From Chaunax sp. Z400 (lineage: Eukaryota > Chordata > Actinopteri > Lophiiformes > Chaunacidae): a stretch of DNA of 64,000 nt. Shown here piece by piece: positions 1 through 13,100 of the stretch. The number at the start of each line of letters is the position of its first letter. Position 1 is the first letter of the stretch. A program made the translations under genes and the position numbers. Under the pieces are notes generated by a model. It was not told the origin of the DNA. It searched no databases and worked only from the letters and a program-made list of their open reading frames with translations. The stretch covers positions 24,086,810 to 24,150,809 of the forward strand of contig CM075187.1 in the NCBI GenBank assembly GCA_037577475.1, given 5' to 3'.

Positions 1-3000
1 ACTCCTGCTATTAAAAATTTCAAGTAGTCAGTCAAGTCAAGTTTCAACTCCAAATGACAGACTGTAGTAAAGTGTGAACTACAGATAGTGTATATATGGG
101 TTATCATGCCTCATGCCTGGCTGTTCTGTCTCCTCCCCGGCAAGCAAACCTGTCTAGACCATAATGCAAGGCAGAACATCCTCCGGAGTAGATGCTGCAG
201 TGTGCTGGTTGACATCCAGAACAATATAACATCCAAATCCAGCTCAGACAGAAAGTACCAGAATGTATTTCATACATTATTGCCCTGCATTAGATGGTTT
301 CCAGCTAGTTTTTCCCAGGCTGTAGAAAGATGTGGAAACCTGCCTGCAATTTTAGAACATTTTCTGCTGAGTTGAAAAGCAGCATTAACGAACCAAGAGG
401 AAATAAATGAGAGCTCTCTTACGTGGCTGAGGAAAGTCGTAGAGAAGAGAGAACCCTGCTGCATGGAGGAACCTGCTCTCACTGCCTCTTACTGTTCCTC
501 ACTTTCTCATCTTTCTTTCTTTATCTGTCATTTCTCTGTCTTTCTTTTTGTGTTTGCTCACTTTGTGACTCTCACCTTCTTCCCAACACTGCATCCAAAC
601 CTCCTCACCCTTGATGCTGCGTATCTTAAAGCCATCACAGATCACGATGTCTCTCTCGCTTTCACTCCCTCGACCCTCGATGCACGCACTGCTGACGAGG
701 ATGGGTCTCCATGGTAACTGTGACCAAGCCTGCAGAAACCTAGGCACAGGGTTGGTGCTCTTTGGAGAAGTGCTGATGCCAGAGAGAATCTGTTTACTCA
801 CACCAACAGGGAAGCAGCATACGCCTCAATAAAGCTGGAGATATGTTTATTATAATGGCCTCCTCTGTTGATAGGGCCAGCTTATTTACAGTGTTTACCC
901 TGTGGGATCAGTGAAGGGGAAACTCTGTGTGTGTATGCAAAACATTGACTTTGCAGCGCTTGTAGTTGAAAAAGTTCTCTTGGCTCTGAAACATATATAT
1001 ATATCTTTGCATAAAATAAACATCCACTAATAAATAAAACACAAGCACTGAAAGTTATCTATTTTTTTCTTTGGTATTGTTTTGTATTTTGATGTTTTTT
1101 TAATGACAGTCCTCTGATTTCTTCTTCATGCCTGTCTTTTTTACACCACCAGTATTTGATCGTTTTCAAGTCTCGCCCACTGTTTCGGCGTAGAGACGAT
1201 GGGTTTAGGGCGATTTACATATCTGCATGCATAGACCAGACGTCTGCTCTGGAAACACAAGCACCCCCCTTATGGGTGGCAAGATTGAGTGTTTGTATTG
1301 AAAATAAATCCAAATGACTTGTCATCATGACGAGTGACAGAAAAAATGGGGAGAGAAAAATTGCAGCAAGCGTGGATGAGATCTTGTGCCATATGCATGA
1401 AACCCTGACGCTGAAGCATCTAAATGGAATTCAGACATCATTCATTTTATTATTTACACTTTCCCTTCTAACAAAGTCGTGATGTGCATGTGTTAGAAGA
1501 GAATACAACCTTTTAACATAATGTTAGTTTATTTTCTTGCTCAGATAATATAAGAAGAATTTGAATGAGGATTGAATAAGAGGCAGAATGTATAAACTGA
1601 ATCAGAAATCACATCAGAAAAGATAACACCCAACCCCAGGGTACACGTACGGGCCATCTGTGTTACCATTGACCTTGCTGAGTGATAGCAGAGGCCAGCC
1701 GTGTATACATCCATCCATCTCCATCAGTCTTCATCAGTCCTGCGCCAGTCAATTCATCCCAGCTGCTCTATTGTCGGCTGATGGCCACATGTCACAGTGA
1801 CCTTCACACCCACACATCTCCTGGTAAAGCAGCAGCACCCAGATCACAGTGACAGGCTGTCAGTCGACACACATGCAGACAGACCTCTGAATACTCACCG
1901 ACTTATTCTTTGAGCCTCTAATAATAAAAACTCTCCTCACTGCTGTCACTTGTCCATAGAGATAAGAATAGGAAACATTTCCTGATATGTAAAATCCCAC
2001 TAAATTGGTATACATGTACAATTTGATGCGCTGAATACTTATAAAATGAGAAGTCTTTTTAAATTTGCACTGGCGTCAATTTTATTTCTTTCTGCCATTA
2101 GAAATAATTGCATGAGAAAAGCAGCTTGACAGCTAACTAGCAATGAGCTGGACAGTGAATAAGGAGAGGGAGCATCTCAAGATAACAAAGCACCTCGTAA
2201 AAAAGTTATTTTCTGATTGTTTTATACATGTCCACAGCTCAGAGTGGCCCTGTAGGAAGATTCCGCATTGCTGGATTTTGTGTGAATTCAGATGAAGCAC
2301 ACGTCAGACACACACCTGCAGCTCTTTATACATCCATGATACAGACAGAGCAGAGGAGAGACAGCAATGCAGCCTGGTCTATACGCTTGCCTGTAGTCTG
2401 ACCTCACACCTTGTGCACAAGCCCACTAGCCAAAGACTGATGCTCAGAAACATTCCCAACACAGCAAATATTATAATAACCCAAAGCAGAAGAACATAAA
2501 GTACATGAAACTGCCTGTGCAGATGCCACCACATACATCTTGTGGGTAATAAGCGATGAGTGACAGGAGAAGTCGACATTTCCAGCTACGCACAGCCATA
2601 TTTCGACGTAATTGTAAATGTATCCACACATATAGTGGTTGTGCCTGCAGATCTGCGTAACATAGAGGAGTGGACTCTTGGCCCTGATGGCATCATGTGC
2701 TCTCCGAGGGCACTTCTAGTTCACAGGGATTCTTAATGTCTGATTGCATTAGAAAGTTAATCACACAGAGAGAAAGTGCAGTAACGTAGTGTGGCAAACT
2801 CCCTGTGAGCTCAATAACAGGCAGTACCTGTAGACTTTAACTAAATGTTACACCATCAGATAACTTCCAACACCGTCTCCACTGACAGATGCGCTGTCCA
2901 TAAACCTTCCACCAAGACGACTGCTCCCTGAAAGACTCCTGGAAATGAAACAGCTGACAATAAAACTCTTCTGTCTGTCTGCCCTGAAACACACTCCTGT

Positions 3001-4019
3001 CAAATAAATCCAAGGCGGGCGCTCCTTTGGATCCGTTTACAGGGGAGGTGGTGACCGTTTTCTGACAGCTGAAGACGGATGTCTTGGGTTTATGAGCAGG
3101 TCCAGATGGCCGGTGCTGTCTGCCTGTTCTCTACCAAAGACTAGGTTCTGTGTGTTTCTACTCTATAGACAAATGGCAGAGACACTCTACACTGGCCAAT
3201 AAGGTGACCAGGTGACAGATGATATGGTTGTGTGTGAATGGAGTTCTGCCCATTTTGAAGATCAAGGGGTGGACGTGTACATTCATTCAGGCTTGTAAAT
3301 TATTAATTGAGCACAGCAGGATTACTCTAATATGAATAAAATACAGTACAATATGACTTTGCAGCTGTGTTTTTAAACTTTCAAATCCACATGTGCAGCA
3401 GGGTTGGATGAGATATGTGTTTCAGTCCACACAGCACAATCAAGCACTCTAGCTCTGCTTACCTCTGCATGGCTGCCACTCTTTCACAGGACTAACTGGG
3501 GGTCAGCTAATGGGATTATGTGGGCTGGAAGCCCTCATAAATGAAGTCCCTGGTGAGGAACGGGGAGCCCCAGCTATCCCTTAACCCTCTTTAAAGCCTT
3601 GCCTTTCACAGTCAGTCAGACAGCCGCACTAAGACTGCACAGCCTCTGCTACTGTGCATGGAAGAGCTGTTCTCATGGCGCTGGCAGACGTACCATGGAT
3701 GGCATTCCCCTTTGTCGCAGAAATGAAATTAATAATTTTATTAAGATTATTCCAAAACCAGTCAAGCTTGCTTGCGTTGAGCTTCGGAGGCAGACAGGAA
3801 GTACAAAGGCCATAGATCACATGGTCGGATTAGGCTGGTGTTGGTTTGCTGATGCTGGGCTTTTTTAGCTGTCATGCATCTGCTAGTTATTGATATCCTG
3901 TCTGTAAACTCCTTCCTATTGGCTCATTAAACTTGAGATGATGTTGCAGAAGTGTAATGAGAAAGAATCTTATTTCGGTGAAGCTCATGACAGGATATGT
4001 GTCTGACTTTTTCCTTTAG
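1..4019 (+). other. ARVCF intron, left part
   Basis: No ARVCF exon recognised. AT-rich intronic sequence with pyrimidine-rich stretches (about 485-600) and one exon-like segment on the minus strand (609-729). Nothing else supported. Confidence 0.6.
609..729 (-). other. Unrecognised exon-like segment on the minus strand
   Basis: On the minus strand, 121 nt lie between a good acceptor (ctaggtttctgcag) and a donor (ATCAAG|GTGAGG). The segment is open in one frame, reading AWSQLPWRPILVSSACIEG... to DIVICDGFKIRSIKG. Composition is protein-like, with CpG-containing codons in an AT-rich intron. I do not recognise the protein, and no partner exon on the same strand was found nearby. It could be a nested or neighbouring gene's exon, a conserved regulatory block, or chance. 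Confidence 0.25.
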
Positions 4020-4137
4020 AAATGTGAGCTCAGACGGTGCAGAGGCTCGGCGCAGATTGAGGGAATGTGAGGGATTGGTGGATGCCCTGCTGCACGCTCT
4101 GCAATCAGCTGTCGGCAAGAAAGACATGGACAATAAG
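4020..4137 (+). CDS. arvcf: ARVCF exon: armadillo repeat (RRRLRECEGLVDALLHALQS)
   Basis: First ARVCF exon in the window. The acceptor is tttcctttag and the donor AAG|GTAGGA. One base completes a codon from the upstream exon, then 39 codons start NVSSDGAEA and include RECEGLVDALLHALQSAV. This is the mid-array armadillo segment and is nearly identical to mammalian ARVCF. The preceding exon (the NLSSHDALK-type block of the family) is not found in 1-4019, so it lies outside the window. Confidence 0.95.
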
Positions 4138-7100
4138 GTAGGACAATATTAGCCCCACCCACTAAAACATGTATTAGTTTAAGCAAATGGTACAAAGAGT
4201 GACACAGTAATTGTTGCATTTTGTGGTCCTATTGACGTACCACACGGTACTTGTACTTGTCGATGATAACCTCTGACTCTCTCTCCCCCTCTAGTCTGTG
4301 GAGAACTGTGTTTGTATCATGAGGAACCTGTCCTACCACGTCCACAAAGAGGTGCCAGGGGCCGAAAAGTTCCAGGACCCCTCAGCACTACAGGCGCCCG
4401 GCTCAGCAGGACCACAGAGGAAGAAGAAGGATGACGCCGGCTGCTTTGGAGGCAAGAAGGCCAAAGGTGAGGATGAAGAAAGAGGGAGGCAGATAGAAAT
4501 ATGACTAATAATCAGAATTCAGCACAAGTAGAAGTAGAAAGTTTAAATAGATGAATTTTTGGTTTAAGATTTTAATTGCATAACGATTACGATTTATTTA
4601 AATGACTGTTCGTAGCTGCTGCAGTGTTTTCATCGTCCTAATTATTGTTTTCACCTTTTGCCTTCTTTTGTTTATGCATTTTTTTTCATTAAATCTATTG
4701 GATGTAGAAATAATTGGCAAGGAACAGAACAGTTACTCAAAAAGCTGCATTGCAGAGATACTATTATTTTCTTTGTTGTCCTCTTATTCTTTGTTGTATT
4801 TCAGTTCATTGTTGCTTTATATGAGCACTGGGCTCATACAAATCCTCTTCAACAATGACAGCGTTTTATAAATGTGACGTATTCTGTGAACCTAGACTAT
4901 ACGTTGTTTCCAAAGCAATTCTCCTCTATGCTTTGAATGTTACATGAATCTGTTACACCGTGTCCAGTTGAGGATTCAGCCAGAAATTATATTTATATAT
5001 TATATGTTAAGCATTATCAATATATACTGGATATATAATATATATAATATACATACTGTATAGCTGCCATTAAGGCACACAGAGGGACTCAAACCAAGTC
5101 AGATAAACAGCAACTCAAGGCCACTTCCAGTTCAGTGTATTTACCGTCAGAGTAACCTCTGACCTTCAGTGCGAGACTTTGATGAGGCATTTGTGTTCAC
5201 CCCCCTCTGCAATGGACCGTTTACCACTTCAGGAGCTTTTTGTTGCCATTGACACCTTAACAGTGTGTCTTTTACGCACGTGTCGCTAGAAGCATCTTAA
5301 TCAGCACTCTTCCAGGCTATTAGCTAAACGACGCTGTTATCTCCCCTCTGTACAACAATAATGGCTGCCATTAATCAGTCAGCCAATGAGATGTGACTAC
5401 CAGCCAGTGACCTCTGACTTCTACCAAGTGATCGGAGAAAACCTTGTGGTTCAGGGGTCAGAACAACACAGCAGCTTGCATGTGTACGGATATAGAAAGG
5501 CACCAATTAACCACATGGATACTTTCACACAAGCACGCTCACACACACTCACACACACACACACACACACACACACGCTCATTGAATAATGAGATGTGTT
5601 TAGCTGCTGCAGACCCTGAGGGTGTTCTTTGACAAAACGAGACTCAGGTACAGAAACATTAAACGCAGCTATAAAGGAGCATGGAGGCGGGTAGTAACGT
5701 AAGACTGTCTGCAATATGCGAGGTAATTTGTTACCTTGAGGAGGCTAAGTTTGGCCTCCCCTTCAGTTTAATGTCACATTCAGTATCAATTATACCGTTG
5801 TGATCAACGTATGCGCAGCAGCTCAAGCTTAGGCTGTTTAGGCTAATTAACAGACTGATTCTTGAATCTCTTTGAGCACATTGTTCTCTCCGTGTTTTAA
5901 CGCAGCACTTGCACAGATGCTGGCTGTTTGCGTTGTTATTCTGTGTGTTTCACTGTGACCCTCTATCCTCTCTTCTTTTTTCATTCCCTTCTTTCTATCT
6001 TGCTTTCTACCTTATCTCCATGTCTTTTCCTGTTTTCCCTTAAGCTGGAAACTTCTCTGGACTCTGTTTCTGTCTGCCTCTCCCGTTCCCTCCAAAAAGC
6101 CTTCCCACTGATGCTAACTTTTAGAATATGCTCCCAGAGAACACCTGTGGACTGCTAATGGCTTCCCATTTAGCCTCTTTTTTTCTGTCTCTTGTCTTTC
6201 TTTGTTTTGGCTTTTCTCACCTCCCCTTTCACTCCTTTACCTTCCCTGACCAGTAAAAGATGACGTCTTTTTGTGAGAAACTGTTCACATCTATTGCCTC
6301 TTGACACACACACACACATCTTTTTCACCGTGCCTCTTTTCTCTTCTCCCTACTTCTTGTTTTTTGGTATTGCTGCTGCTTCCTTGGCTAACTATAGAGG
6401 AATGGTTTAATCAAGGTGAGTGCCCCCACTTCAACCCTTATCACTTCAGCTATCCTCCTTATCCCCATCCTTCCCCTCTCCTCCTCCTCCTTCTCCTCCT
6501 CATCGTGCTCCTTCCCCCTGGCTGTAGAATATAGTTAGAAATAGTTTTGGATGTCCTCCAAAAACCTGAGATAGTTCCAAGGTCTTGACAAAATTGAGGT
6601 GTTTCATTCCACATGCATCCCTTCACCAAATCCACCTACGGTTGCGTGTAGTAGATCCGTCCTTAATCTTCACGTTTTGTTAGAATTAGTTGTCCCTTGG
6701 TCCTCTAAAATATTTGAAAGGTAAACACATCACTTAGTGAAAGAGGTAAGTCCATCCGTGTCTGTCTGGATGTAAAGTAGAGCTTGACTAATCAGATAAG
6801 TTGACAATAATAAGATTTAGGCACGACACTATTCCCAAAGGATTTTTATCTGCCTTCAGTCTTTTATATTCCAGCTAAAACTAATCCCACAGCTGTTTAA
6901 AAGCTGAGGCCTTCACCTCTGGTTGTGATGTCATTGGTAATGTCAAGCTCTGCTGCAGACCCTATAAGTGTGTGTATTTGTTTGTATATAAAGGCTTTGA
7001 ATCATACAGGTAACTGATACTGATATAGGTTTTTTTAAGCTGTCAATAATATCCAATATTTTGTGACACAATTGCTTTTTTTCTTTGTTTCTTGGAGGTT

Positions 7101-10100
7101 TTCTGGACAAAAATGTGGAGGCTGGCATTGCTCTATCCTCGGAACATCTTCATTTATTTGAAAGGTTCTAAAGGAATGGTTTGACATTTTGGGAAGTATT
7201 TTCTCTGCTTGGTTGCCAAGAGTTAGATGTGAAGATTGATTTCACTGTCATGTCTGAGCATATAAAGCTACATCCGGAAGTCAATTAGCATAGCTTCTCT
7301 TCAGAAGGAAGTGGAGGAAACAGATGGTTCTGGCCAAATTGATTTAATATGCCTACCAGCACCTCTAGAGGTTTACAGGTTGTGTTTGCACTAAACAATG
7401 TGTTACAAATGTGAGGTGCTGCTAGGCAGATTTTGTTAACGTTATACAAACCAATGCTAACCATTCCTCCCTGCCTCCAGTGTTTATGCTAACATAAGTA
7501 AATCACCTGCTGGCTGCAGCTTCAAGTAAAGTGTACAGTGACATGAGAGTGTAAGTGATGTCATCATCTCACTCTCAGCAAGAAAGCGAGTGTGTATATC
7601 TGTGTATTATTGTGTATTTCCCAAAATGCCAAACCAACCAACCAATGTCAACCTCTAAGATGCTTTCAGGCCAGCAAACAAGTAAACCTTTGTCCATTCA
7701 AATAGGTAGAAAAGAGATGTTGTCCCCATACAGAAAAGCATTCACTGTGAGTCAACCGCTCCCTTTTCCTTTTGTCTTCCACCTGTTTTTGGGTGCATAC
7801 AATATTTTAATTAATTTGTTTTCCTCTACGTGAAAGCGACAGCCACTCTATCTCGGTGCTGCTGTTTCCAATGCTCTTGTGCACATTTGAAAAAAACAAA
7901 ACAAAGTGCTGGTGATGGTTACTGTTTGCAGCCTGAAAGCACATTTTCACAATGGAATAATGAAGCTGCTGTATAAAGGCCCACCTCAAAATATGCTAAA
8001 TGTTTTGCTCATGCATATTAGAACACTTCATGATTGTTCATAATAATACTGAATAATTCAGATTGAGTTCCCCATAATGAGTGTAATATCGATTATTTAT
8101 CCATGTATTCAAGTAGATGAGGAGACCACTAACTAACTGTCTAAATTCATATTAAAACCCAATATCCCTCATCCTTGATTTAAGCAAGGCATGACCTTGT
8201 TTCCTGAAGGGACTACAGTGACAGGAAATTGGACTTCCATCTAGTTAAGGAATGAGGCTTTTTATTTCTGTATCTCGGTGCTTTAACATGTATGCATGTA
8301 CATGAGCTGACTGAGCTGCAATCACCCACAGCCCTCCTACTCCCTTACCCTCCTTCACTGCATTACTCAAGGGGTTTGCCCACTTAAGAAGTACTACTCA
8401 GTGGAAAAGTGCATGTATGTGATTGAGGGAAGGGGTATGCAGATATACTGTGTGTGTGTGCTCTCATACACAGTATGGTACAGTGTGGGTTCTGTGTGTG
8501 TGTTTGAACACCACCACCAGTGTCCTGGTTGGGTCTGTAGACCTGGATTAGACCGACATGCCAATTACAATGGAGAAGCTCTTTTACCATGAAATGAATG
8601 CAGCTATGATGGAAACTGTAATAGTTTCACTTCAAAGACATTGAATATGAGCTATTTTTAGCCTTTCAAACCCATATCGGTCTAACCCTGGTTGTCTTTT
8701 ATCATCCAGCTGTTGAAGGATATGACGCTGATGTCGTCTTCCCTCCTTTCTCCCCTACACAGGTAGAAAAAACGGTGAGAATGACAAAAACTACGACACA
8801 TTGGATCTGCCCAAGCGTGCGGAGCCATCAAAAGGTAGGCCTGGTCTGCGAAGCGAGACGTCGTTCTGTTTACACTTTCACTCCCGAGTCTCATTTAGAC
8901 GTCTTACTGCAGGAGGAGATGGGATGTGTGTTAGATCGTGGGCAGCAATGCTGGTGAAGATAGAAGTGTAATTTGTTTAGATGGAGGCTGGTCAGGTGTG
9001 TGGGTCAACAAAAGAGACGGACGTCTTTGGTGGATAAAGATTCAATCTGATAATTTAACTCTGTTTGATGGTTTTGTGTCTTCACTGTGACACGCAGTAG
9101 TTTAAGATGTCTTTTTGTTCAATCCTGCAGTAATTCACTGGGAGACAAACAGCAATACAAATGCAGCCTCTTCTTGTATATTGATCTCTATCAAGCTTGT
9201 AGCTAATGGGGCTACATTGTTTTGTCTGTTGCACTGCACTGTGCTCTAATCAGCTGGTGACAACTGAGGCTGGGGGCAGCATGTGGAATCCTCTGTCACA
9301 ACATATGTAATTTAATACGGAGATTAGAGCAGAAACAATTAGTCAATTCATTGTACAGAAAATTGCCTACTATTTTGGTCATCGATTAGTTATTTGAGTC
9401 AACTCATTTTCTAATTTCTGGGTTTCCATAGAAAGGATTTGCTGATTTTCTCAGTTTTATTTAATTAAAGATTTGATATATTGATTATATATATATAATA
9501 TAATGTTATATATATTATGATATAGGCCAGTATAATTATTTAATCTGTTCAATAAGAAGTACCAGCAATTCAAGAGATAGTTCAGCACATAAATTGTCAT
9601 AAAACAGTGAATTGTCATTATAACAAGTCCGTTTTTGTACAATTTTTTTTTTTAAAACAAGCTCCACTATTTTAATTAGTGAATTTCAGACACTTTGGTG
9701 TTTTCTGTTCCTTTTCTACAGTCAGAAAGCTGTTTCCTTATGTTTCCAGTCTTTGAGCAAAGCTTAATTAGTTGCTGGCATTGGTTTTATATTTACCATA
9801 CACACATGAGAGTGGTATCAATCTTCTCATCTAACTCTCTTCAAGTATGCAAATAAGTGTATTTTCAAATGCCAAGGTACATAATCATTAGTTGCAACCT
9901 CAATTTGGATATTTATATGTATGGCTTGACATAGTAAATATAAATGGACGTGGACAAAATATTTATACAGCAGATAAACTAAATAGATAAGGATATCTGT
10001 GTTTGGATAATCTAGGGAGTTAAATTGTTTTCAAATCAAGATACATAGTCCAGTATCTGCAAAATCTGCAAAAGAATTGTCCATCAGTTAGCCCACATAG

Positions 10101-13100
10101 CTTGATACAAAGAGGAGTTCTGTTATTTGAAGAGTGGGATGTGCTGCTGTTGTGTCATGAGGTTAAAGGGAGTGTGCTCTACTTATCATATTAAGAAAAT
10201 TGTAACTCCTCTCCTCTCCTCTCCTCTCCTCTCCTCTCCTCTCCTCTCCTCTCCTCTCCTCTCCTCTCCTCATCATTCTACCAATCATGTGAATGAGCAT
10301 TCATTCTCTCTGCTTTTACTTTTTGGCACCGACATGCATTTGTAACAGCCATAAAAGCAATTTAGTACACAGCGCAGAGGAGTGCATCTGGACTTTAATA
10401 GATAGTGTATTTGCGTGTGAGACTGTATAATGACTTCCTCTGGGGAGAGGTGTCTGTGAGCGCGGCTGTCCATCTGTCTAGTGATGCCTTTGGAATTTGC
10501 CTGCTCTTGTTACACACCCTTATGTGGTATTTACACATCAGCACCTTCATCAATGTCTAGTGGCAGACACTCAAAGTCAATACCACTTCCTGTTTGACTG
10601 TTAATTAGCCACATTAACATGGCAAAGTGGGCTCTCATTAAACTAGATCGCAATTAATTGATGTGCTTTTCCAAGTTAAGCTGATTTTGCCTTTTTTTTT
10701 ATCATTCCTAAAGTAAAGGGAGGCAGATGAGCTACAAGGATGATAATTAATATTTCTACTCTATGGGCTTTAATGGGTAAAAGCCAATCTGGCATGCTGC
10801 AACTATGAATCTACAGTGGTTATTATCATGATGCGATTTCGTTACACAATATGCCAACAACACCCCTCAGAGTTTTGAATCCAGTGAACGCAATTATCGT
10901 TACAGGCCTAAATGTCATGCACAGTTGAAATGTTTGTGTTTGGAGTGCTCTGCATTTTCTTGCTTCCAGACTGACAAATCATGGTTGACGTTTATTAGCG
11001 CAGCACAAAGGGGAATTTCAACATTGAGGTGCATGGACAATAAGGTTAGTCATTAGAGCAATACCCACATTGACTTTCAAAGCACATTTATCACTTTTTA
11101 GTCTTTGAGAAAACATCAGAGGTGAACATGCTGGTGGCTGTGAGACCATAAAGTCACCTGGGTGCCTGGTTTGTTTGTTTATGATGTTTGTATGTGTTCA
11201 GGCACGTACACTGCCCTCTCCGCCATCACCACATCCCCTGGTCATCTGTGGAGAGTTTGCACAGAGAGATAGAGGGAGCAGCTCTTATTCTGAGATGATG
11301 GCTGAGGGAGATACCGGAGATTACATGTGTATCCCGGTCCTCATCTGATGTCAGACACAGAGGGGTCATCGCTGGGCCTGGCAGTGGTATAAATCGTGTT
11401 GTCTTTGTGTGGATGTGTGTATATTAAAAGAAAAGAAACAGAGAATATGAGAAAGAGTAGCATTATGTTACATGACCGTTTTTCTGTTTCTCTCAAATAA
11501 CTTAATATACATTCAGCAGTAATCCATCACATGATGATTGGTTTTCCAGATTTTGGACAGTGCTCCATGTGGCGAAGCTCTCTGTTTGTTCTCCTCTGGA
11601 AAAATAGTTGAAGACAAGTCTCATGGGAAATACACTGTAATCAGACATGTCCATGTAATGATAACCTCCAGCTCACTAAGAACTACGTTTATTACCTTTT
11701 TTTTATTTCTTCAAAGTCTGCACTACATACATTGCATGACTCCAGACAGACTTGCATGTAAACTGCAACTTGTCTGGTGTGCATAAGCACAACCTTAAGG
11801 CAGTAATTAGATCATTTTTTTCTAGATTCATTTGTTTTTTAGCATTTGTGCTTTATGATTTACATGAGAGAGAGAGGGGATGACATGCAGTAAAGGCCCT
11901 GGGCTGGTCCGGAACCCGGGCCACACAATTAGGGCGCTCTCAAAATGCTTCTCTGTGTTCAACAGCTAGCGTCCAACTCGTGTCACATTAAAGAAATAGC
12001 ATGACGTTTGTGGAAATCCATTTCAATACACTTTGCTTTTTTGTCGGGAGTTAGAAAAGAAGATTTATATCATTCTCATGTCTGTTCTGTAAACGAATGT
12101 ATGAAACTACAACTAAGAGACTGTGAGTCTAGCTATGCATAAAGACTGGACGCAGGTGGAAGCAGATAGCCTAGCTAGATAGCTACAAATATCAATTGTA
12201 TATCATCAGTTTGTGATTTTACATGCGCTGGATTGTTTGTAATTTGCAGAGGCTTCCTGGAGTTTTGCCAAACAAGCAGTGATCTAACTATCCAGAGTGA
12301 AGCAGGTTATGAATAATAGAATGGGCTTTCTCAAACAAAAGTGAAAACACTGCACTTTAAAACCTGTGGACTGGTCCACACCCTGTCCCAACACTGGTTT
12401 GTTGAAACCACAATGACAACTGACTCATGTGTCCTGTGTCATGGTTTGTCTAATGTCTCCTCCCAGCAGCCAATGTTGGTTTCTTTTAGCCGTGACCATG
12501 TTTCATCTTTTCCTATTTTAGGTTTAGATAGAAGTGAAAAATGAAAAGAAGGGCATTTTTGGTTATAGACAGTCTGACACCCCAGATGCTACAAAATGAA
12601 TAACTTTCTTTTCACAGTCCAATCAATACCAGCATAACTGAAGGTTGACGGCCGACAAGCATGAACCCAGACACACATGCTGACAGAGCTCTTGATTAAT
12701 CTGATATTGATTTGTCTGCTCATTAAAAACTCTCATATTAAACTTGTCTTGCCACTTTCTGAGTTATTGTAGTTTGTCCTTCCAGTTGATTATGTAGCAC
12801 CTTTGTTCAGCCAAATTGATAATATGAGTTATTTGGTCAGTGTTGCATCCAAAAGTGGACCTGTTGCAGGTATACATCAATAGAGAAGTCTAGAGTCTAA
12901 AGTGGCGGTGCATTACTCATTCCACCTACTGGCAGAGAACGAGCAGGGAGAGGCTGTAAAAAAAGTAATTAAGAATTGTAAAAAGGTGCTTTTCATTAAA
13001 GAGCTGGTGAGTGCAGCAGCCCCTGAGATGATAAAACATTTCCCCAGCAGTTAATTGAAACCACAGCGTAAACTTTTATGTTGGAGAAGGTCAGGTGAGG

